Source: Sphacelaria rigidula (taxonomy: Eukaryota; Phaeophyceae; Sphacelariales). From it: a DNA stretch of 23,913 nucleotides. Below the pieces are notes generated by a model. It saw only the letters and a list, made by a program, of their open reading frames with translations. It was not told the DNA's origin and did not search any database. The position numbers and the translations under genes were made by a program. Location: assembly GCA_964200075.2 (NCBI GenBank), contig CAXNAA020000239.1:1-23913 (forward strand). Reading direction: 5' to 3'. Positions 9,501 through 18,500 of this stretch are shown piece by piece. Positions within the stretch are counted from its first letter, which is position 1; each line of letters starts with the position of its first letter.

Positions 9501-12500
9501 TGGACTTGTCATTGAGGGCATGCCCAATACGAACAAGTAAAATTCAAAAACTAGGACGAGTTTGTCATAGCACGTACTGATTTGGTCCAGCTCGTAGTGG
9601 AACTACGATCCTGGTGCTGAGCAAGCAGCGTACGACTTCTTCCTGCAGATGTTTCACAACGTGCTATTCGCCGATTATTGCAGGCGACTGCGCTTGGCTG
9701 CCGTACTGTTTAGGAGAGATAAAGCCACGCGGCAGGCCCTGCGTGCAACGTCAAGGCTGCAGCATTGACAGTCCGGTCCGAGAACTTGACACCAGAATCT
9801 CTGGCTCAAAAAAGACGACCGACTGCCAAACGGAACGCAGTAATTAGGTTCCCTGCATCTGTACCGTCCACCTGAAATTCGCTGCACGCTCTGATCGGTT
9901 ATACAGACAACCTCAGATTTTCGCGATCCTGGGTGACCAGATACGGCGTGGTGACGGTGTACTTTGGCAGCGATTTGGCGCAGATGTCAAGATAGCCGAA
10001 ATTTTGCTCGGTCACGCTGAAAATCAGTAGGTGGGCGACTGATATAAAGGTGAGGGTAGCGAAACTACGTTTGACAAAAAAAACTCACGCCGCTCAAAAC
10101 CGACGGCCAAAGCAATCACTGAGAACAATATTCCAAATGCAGGTCGAGTAGAGTATGTACTTTTGAGTACTCGTCGTGTACAAGCTCAAATATTTTACTC
10201 AAATAATGAGTAAGCAACCTGAGTGATACTCGAGTATAGACTATCACTTGGGGATGAACTCAATACTCTACTCAAATTTTGGGTAGATTGAGTATGGCCT
10301 CAAATATTCTACTCAAATTTTGGGTATTTTGAGTACAACCTCCAATACTCTACTCAAATATTGAGTAAGCACTCTCAGTACCACTCGGGTATGATGAGTA
10401 ACGATGACCGTCGGCGACTTCGTGACGTCACTTCACAGACTATGTTGAATACATGAGAGAACGATGACCATCAATGACATAAACGGCGTCACGTGACAGG
10501 CCACAATGAGTATGAGTGAATAATGGCTATCGAAAAATAAAAAAAAGCGTGCAGGTGAATGAACCTACCTGCAGCAGCTCACCTCCTGCCCCCCGCCATG
10601 GCAGTACATACTTTATGCCTCGCAACCCCTTCGATATCAGTTCAAGTATAGAGCGCTACTCATCATCATTGAGTAACCGAGTAGACGGGTAGTCGGGTAG
10701 GTATTGTATTATATGAGCAACTTTACTGGCCGCACATGTGACGTCTCCGTGGGAGAGTCAGCGGTGGAAACAGTGCAAGACGCGGAAACATCGGAACAGT
10801 CGCCAGAGGCAGGAACAGAAAAAGGCGCGACGGGGTCAGGAGTGATAGACCTGACCCCAAAAGAGGCTCCGGCGGTCCGCATTGTGGAGGCGGCCCATTT
10901 GGTTTCGATCCAAATGCTTTCTCGAATATACTTTATCCGAATGTTTGCTAACGTTTAATCGGAAATCAGCACTTATCATGGGTGGCCAACTCTGGAAATA
11001 TACCGTTACGTACTCTACCCGAGTTTCAGTATCTTGCGTATGAACTTGAATACTAAAGTAAAAGTTAAACCCAAGGTTTTGGTGCATCGGGTCTGGCCTC
11101 CGATACTCTACCCAACTTTCGGGTAGATTGGGTATGACCTCGAATACTCTGCTCAAATTTTGAGTAGATTGAGCATCACCTCAAATACTCTGCTCAAATT
11201 TTGAGTAGATTGAACTTGACCTCAAATACTCTACTCAATTTTTGGGTAAATGGAGCATGACCTCAGATACTCCACTCAAATTTTGACTAGATCGAGTACG
11301 ACCTCAAATACATCATTCAAATTTTGATTGAGCACTCGAAGCAACACTTGAGTATAGGGTATCACCTGGGTATGATGTCAGTACTCTGCTCAAACTTGAA
11401 GATCACGGGTCCAGCAAATGAAAAAAATAAAAAAGAAGTTATGAGCATTTGAAATTTCAGCAAGAACAAGATAATGACGAAAGTCCAAGAAAAATAGGAG
11501 AATCTGCGGCTGGAATCGCGAAGTATCAGTCCCTCGGGCGCAGAACGTCTTCCTTAAATTTCAGCTCAAGACTCGTCGAATTGGGCCGTGCGTTTCACAT
11601 TTTCCGTGATGCTGCTGCACCCCTATAAATCAACTGATGGGAGACTCCAATTATGAAGGTCATGAGTTCGAATCCCGACACATCCTCTTTTTTTTTTCGT
11701 TCGTCGTTTAGCTTACACATTGATGAGGTACATTTTTTTTCATTTTTTTTTCTCATTCAGCGGCGGTGCGGTGTGTCACCAGGTTGGTCTACACTTCACA
11801 GTGATATGCTTACATCGGGTTCATTCGGGAAACTGGGGAAGCTGTGGTGTGAGCAAGGTTTAGCAGCTTTCAAGCTGGCCCAGCTCGTACTCAAATTTTG
11901 GATAGATTGAGTACGGCCTCAAATGCTCTACTCAAAACATGAGTAGATCGACTACGACCTCCAATACTCTACTCAAATATGTCGGGAGAGTGGTACCACT
12001 TGACCGCGAGCCAGGATGATGCAAGGATAAAACACTCGTGGAGTGGCTGATTTTTAGCGATACCTGGAGACCAAGCTACACCCTATTGGCGCGCGCGGGG
12101 AGGGGGGGGGGAGGGGTAGTTGGAAAATTCCAGACCACCTTACCGATTGTCGATGTAGTGTACATTCACTCCGGTGGTTAATGCCGCTGCTTGTAAAAGC
12201 CTACAAGGCGGTGTCATTTTGTGCTCAAGTACCAATATTTGTTCAAGGCAAAAAAAGTCGGGAGAGGGCGGGGCCGCATGTCCCTCGACCGAACAAAAAG
12301 CCACCCCTTCGTGTTCGGTTCTCAAATGGTGTACGTGAACTGATGCTCACACGCTCACGAGAAAGCACATTGGAGGGAGGCAGGATACATAACTAGAGAC
12401 CCCGACTGCACGATGAGATAAGAAGCTGCACAACCGCGTAATAACTTCGTGGCACAGCGGAAGCTGTGAGACAAGGACCGGATAAATTGAAGAACCACAC

Positions 12501-15500
12501 GAGAATGTGTAATAATAAAGCAAACATGATATTACAATACATATTCAGCGGTACCGCGGTACATCATAATCCATATGGGCTGGTCCGTGAAAGGAACATC
12601 GATTATAGTCGGACAAAGCGTTTTTCACGCACACGAAGCAGATCAAGGCAAACAAATATGTAGATGCTACTTGGTATGTAGAACAAAGTGGCCATACTTC
12701 CTTCTCAGTCCAAGGCCGTGATGAGAAGGCAGGGGCGTGCGAAATAGAGGGTCTCGAAGTGTACAGCATCCAGCATGTACGAAATCTTCGAGATACCGAT
12801 CGCGACGACGTTGTGTCTGTTATCGTAGATGCGGGGTATATTCTTGAACTTGGTATGCTCTTCGAGCAGTAGTGTACACCCAGCATGCACAAAACCGCGG
12901 TGAGGGCGAGGGGTGATGCGCAGCCGACCAAAATATTGATGAGACATGAGAAGAAGAGGTGAGAGGAGTTGAGTCACTGCAAGTATCTCTCATAACTGGA
13001 GGAAACGGTTCTCTCGCACCAGCGCAACTTCATGCCAGCGCGACCTATTTGCAGGTGGGGTATGCAAGTTAAAATGCGCACGTCGCGAACGCCTCCAGAA
13101 CCAAATTTACGACAAAGCCGATTTCAACTACTCTACACACCAAACAACCGTCGCCCTCCACATCAGTCCACAGCAGGACAGTAACGAAAGGATCTTGTCG
13201 CAGGGTAGGAGACAACACACGTCGTCGGCGACGAGCTTTCTGATTGACACTGATGAACCAACAGTCGTACTGTGTTCTTGGCCAGCCAAGCACCGCGCAT
13301 GCTCGATTGTATGGATGCAATGAAGACACCGCTGTATATGCAGCTGCTGCTTGCTATCGAGCATACCGCAATACCATACCGTTGCATTGTTGTACAAGAC
13401 ACCACACTTTCTGCACACCGTTGTGCAGGCTATTTAGACGGCACCGCGGGTAGTAGTAGTTTTCCGTAGTATACCACTTGTCGACTGTAAAGAGCACTAC
13501 ATGCCTCGTGCTACTGCGGCCTGCTGTACAGACATACGTGCAGAGTGTACATACAGTGTGTACAGCAGACAACAGACAAAAGTACACAGCGGTGTGATTT
13601 CACAACCTCACCCCCTCCCTTGCGTGCATACGGCCGTGTATCGTATAGTACTCAGTGTACCGCAGTATCCATCGACACGTCATCTGCACGAATACGCTGT
13701 TTTCTCCGTGCATAGGCTGCGGCGGGTGTGAATGGTCATCATCACGTGATCACACACATGCATGACAGGATTACATTCGAACACTCGAGTGTTGGGCCAG
13801 TTGTACATGCGCCAGCAACCATCAACGTTCTTCTGTGGGAAATTAAGCAGTGTGCTCCAAGTAAAAAGAACTCATTCTATGATTCCTGTTGACATCGAGC
13901 AGAGAAGTAATCGTCGCCCACGCTTGTGGTACCCTGCTCCAAGACAAACTCTGTTCGGTGCTACTGTCCTGCTGTGGGCTGCTGTGACGTACGACTGTTG
14001 TTTCGTGTATGCAGTGTTTCAACTTAATTTAGGATTTGGCTCTGAAGGCGTTCACGACCTGCACGCCCTTATTTGCATACTCCACCGGCAAATAGGTCAC
14101 GCCATACATGGCCTACAATTTCAAAGCATCTTCCAGGTAGCTTGTGAAATACACGATAACATCTTCACACGGATTATGCTGACTAAAGTCCGGGGCCGTC
14201 AAACGTTGTGCCAGGTTAGTTTCGCTCGTTTCAACAGTTTTCTCCAGTCCCCGACGATCGAACATCCAACATTCTCGGAATAACTTCATGTTTTCTCCCA
14301 TTTCTCCGTATGTTTGTTGTAATGAGCGACGTGTTACCCGCGCACATTTCCCTGAGGGCATCCTGGGTATTACTTCCTCTGCTCGGTTTCACCGGTTATT
14401 TGGGGTTGTGTTGCCATTATCGGAACAACCTTACGTTACACGTCATGGCCAAGAGTTGGACGAAATTCCACACACGCGTTCTTGTGGGCAAGCCCGAGGT
14501 CATCAGTGTTTGACTGTTCAAAGGTACGAGAGAATTAAGCAATGTATACAGGCTACGAGCTACTTGAACTAACCGAAGGTCTCAAATTCTCGGGCCTTTT
14601 TTGCGTTTGCTCAATTTTTCGCGCCATTTTCGGGCGTCGAGACACGAAAATTACCGCACGTATGTCCAGCCCAAGGTCACAAGTGTCTGAGTATCTAGTT
14701 TCGTGTGATTTCTACGGGATCCTCGGTCCCCTCTCGAACCTCCTGTCGAATCGCCGGGGACCCCGTGAAATCGTTGGAGATCATTACTCGAGTACGTTTG
14801 GGCACGGGTGATCCCTGGCTCGACTTCATATGCACGTGTCAGTATTTTTGTCGCCAAACGCTGAAAAATGACGGGATAAATCGCCGTCGATTACAATTTA
14901 CAGACGGAATATGCAATACGCGGCGGGTCTGGGGGGAGGCAGGAATACCTATTTCTGGTTAACCTACACTCACCGCTTTAGTAGCGTGGAACACTTCCAC
15001 GATGACATGCTTAACACGCTGTCGGTCGATCTGTTTCCACTGCCCGCTGGCTAGTTCCATCAGATCGCAAAACTCGCGATCTTCCGACAAAGAGAAGGGC
15101 TGCATCGTCTTGATGACCACTCGAACATACTGCAACTCCAGTGCCCTAGTTTTTGCAAGGGAATTGTAAACGGAGATCAGGACGAGGAGATCGCCGATCG
15201 ATCAGGAAGTTGTGCTATGAACACTTTTTTGGGTCCCTCGACATTTCAGGCACGAACATACGAGCTGGGCAAGCAGTACATCCCGCATTTGCGTCTACAA
15301 TCATAACTCGTCAAGTTTATCAAATCAGCTCGACTCGAGCATATCGATGTGAACTGCAGACCAACCTGGAAATGCACGGCACCGCCGCTGGTCGATTGGA
15401 GAAGTTTTGGCGATGATGTTATTGNNNNNNNNNNTGTTTTGAGTACCTGTAATTTTTTGTGTTGTTGTGTGATAGCGTGTCTGTTTACGTTTTGTTTCAC

Positions 15501-18500
15501 GAAATGCGGTGGGAACGCGGTAGGCAATTGCGCCGCACAGGCACGCGTTGACTCGACACGAGCAGGCAAAAGCACACTGGTACGAGTAGTGCGGCGAGAT
15601 GGCATCAAGGTCGTCAACAGCTCCATAATGGGAAAGAACCTCCCAGCCAACGGCCATGTACCACCGTAAGAGGGAGAAGTACTACCTAAAACCGCGCTAT
15701 ACACCCCCCAGATGCAAGGCGCTATGCCAGATTATGCGCATAACAAAAATGGTCGTGTCGGGATTCGAACTCGTGACCTCTGTAATAAGAGACGGTTGTA
15801 CCACTTTGACCACCGGGTGCCACGCGAAAAATTGGGTGCTGTGGGTAATTCGAAGAGTTAGGCGCCGAAATTTCGACACGACACTTTCATCATCACTACA
15901 CACAACATTCCTGGACGTGCATCCGTATTTCTCTTCTTTTTTCGCGAAGTTACAGCATTTTTCTAGTCTTTGCAGAGATTTCAAATCGCTCCAACTTCCT
16001 GTATTTGTTTTTGTTTTTTCCAATACACCTCGAGAAATGTTGTGAGTAGTGATAATCAAAATATTGTGTCAAAATTTCAGCGCCCAACTATTCGAAAAAC
16101 CCACAGCATCGCCACAATATGTTCAAAAATCACCGTCGGCTGGCCAAGCCTGTACAGGTTTCTTTTTCAAAGTACAAACACTATTAAATATATAAGTTTC
16201 TTTATTTGAACACTGTTTGCTATTGTTGAAAGATATCAAACGCCTGTTGCCCTATCACTGTACGTCAACATACGTACGTCACTTGCTACAGATTCGGGGG
16301 ACCTCGATATTCCACGGATCTGCGCTCAAGTTCGTGTCAAACAGTCCTCGAATCGTGACAAACGAATCCAAGCTTCCCCGATTTGGACCAAATTGGTGTC
16401 CATACAATGCGTTTCCAGAGATGAGGTCCCCCAATCTCCGTACAGATGCGTTTTTGTGACTGCCTTGCAAAACGATCTCAAAAACTGAATTGCAATACTT
16501 TTTCTCACACCATGCCCAACAGTGGAGAGCGACCACGTCGTGGGTACACAAATTTTGACTTAACGGTCGACAAGGGAAAGGGACTGCTGAACCCCTCTCG
16601 CGATAGAAAATAAAGGCAAGCACCGCAGAAGGAAGGTGGGTGACTAAAAGCAAATAAAAAAGAAAAAGCTCCTGTGTTGACCTTCCTCTTGTGTGACCCA
16701 AGCGGGTGCGCCCACATATACCGACCGGTGTACATCTGCGCCCAGAATAGAAGGAACGACAACACACAACACACAACACGTGTACGAGTACGAGCTGGGC
16801 CAGCCTAGAAACGGATTCAAGCTCTAAAAGCAATGTCTCATCGACACAGACGAGTTGGGCCGTGATCTGCATGTCGTATTAGTCTTCCAATCAAGGGGAA
16901 GGTGCCCATCTGCTCAAAAATCTGTGCCAATATTTTCTGATTGATTAAACCCCATGTTTAGTAATTCCTATAACTTGCGGAGATAGCGTCCGCACTAAAA
17001 TCCATATGAAACCTCGATCGATACATTCAGCGGATGATGACGATTTTTGGTGTGGACCTTCCCTGGAGCACGGGGAGACGATAGATACCCTCACCTTCAC
17101 CTAATTCGTCATCTATCTCGAAATGTGGCGCACATAAGTTTACACTAAAATCGATATATTACGGGCAAAGGCACTAGATGCCCTAAATCTGGATATCGCG
17201 TCTCAGTTTTTGAGAGTTTTCCCATGAAATTTGGTGTGGAAGGAACTGCTAGTGCATAATGGCATAAAATAAAACAGCTTGTTACCTTTTCTTCATTTTT
17301 TCTTCACTTTAGTCGTGTTTTTAGTGGAGTTTTGAGGAGGTATGAACATTGCTCTGTGAGCTTTTTTCAATTTTCCAGCCCAATTTTTAAAATTTCAAAC
17401 TTACTAACATGGAGAACCACGAAGCTGTGCCGATTAAAACAAAAAGTGGTCTTCATTTTTTTTCTTCATGGAAGTTAGGGCGTTCTCGTGAAGAAATCGT
17501 TCTCACTATACTAGAACGCCCTAAACCAGTGAAAAAAATGAAAAAAATGAAAAAAATCAACCTGACCAACTTTGTTTTGTTGATTATCCCTTAGAGAGCG
17601 CCCACACAAAATTTCAATACACGAAAACCAAACGTGGGCCGGTGAGTGGCCTGCTAAATACTGTTCCGAATTTTACCGAACCTGCTTATAAAAGGTCGAT
17701 GCTGTGGCCAATATTTGGAGTTGGAGCGTAAAATTTGGTATGGACAATGCACAAGGCATGAAAAAAATTGCGCCGGCACCAAAAGCTTTCCTTTATGAGT
17801 CAGGGGCAACAACCAATTTTCATTATCAGTAAAATGCCCGGAACTCATGAAAAAAAAACTTTTGGAACCGACGTAACTTTTTTCCATGCCCCATGCGTTG
17901 TCCATACCAATTTTTACGCTCCAACTCTAAATATTGGCCGGAGCACGGGCCTGCAATCTCAAAATCCGCCTCTAGGCTGGCCCAGCTCGTATGAGTATCC
18001 AGATTCAGTGCACCAAGTGCCTCTGCTCGAAATATATTGATTACAGCATAGAACCCAACGTGCGCCATATCTCGGAACAGATGACGAATTACGTAGGCCA
18101 AAGTGGAGGTGTCGATCGTTTCCCCCTGCTCCAGGGAGTGTGTCCCCACCATAAATCGTCATTATCCGCTGTATATATCGTTTGGTGTGCCATTAGAATT
18201 TAGAATGGACGCTATCTCCGTACGGTGTAGGAATTACTAGACATGGGATTTCATCAACGAGAAAAAAATGGTGCTCGCAGTCGCAGGCAGGGTAATATCC
18301 AAGACAACACCGGTCTCACAGGCGGTACTGTCTATCGGTATATGGGCTATGGGTTATAATAGTGTACCCAGCGTTTGCTTTTGATTGTTGCCGTGCCCCC
18401 GATATGGTCGCGGTGGCCGGGGTTGGTGTTGCAGTCTCCATTTGCGCTCAGCTTGCTGCTGTATCCTGCAAGACCTCGGATATGGGGCATGATTCAAGAT

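Larger units (their letters stand above)
8762..14973 (-). other. Transposase intron 2 (6.2 kb), repeat-filled
   Basis: Inferred intron between exons 2 and 3. It holds an inverted repeat (13032-14110), three blocks of a 41-bp minisatellite, a SINE family-2 head, several coding-like fragments and unassigned DNA (8.8-9.9 kb, 11.99-12.70 kb, 14.4-14.97 kb). The boundaries are GTGAGT at 14973 and ACAG ending at 8762. The intron is large for a compact protist gene, and accumulation of insertions explains its length. Confidence 0.65.

Noticed and set aside
11577-11892. Small element bounded by CGAATTGGGCCGTGC and GCTGGCCCAGCTCG
   Set aside because: The two ends match at only about 11 of 15 bases and the left flank lacks the TA seen at the right, so I cannot support an element.
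10140-11985. CRISPR-like array
   Set aside because: The 41-bp units abut without unique spacers and the context is eukaryotic; it is a minisatellite.
15755-15820. Functional tRNA gene on the minus strand
   Set aside because: A and B boxes are good, but the acceptor stem cannot pair and the T-arm stem is imperfect; a related copy exists at 11617, so it is a SINE head or tRNA pseudogene.
16279-16872. 197-codon minus-strand open frame
   Set aside because: It runs across the SINE family-1 body and unrelated flanks; the homologous copy at 2.3-2.7 kb has different surroundings.
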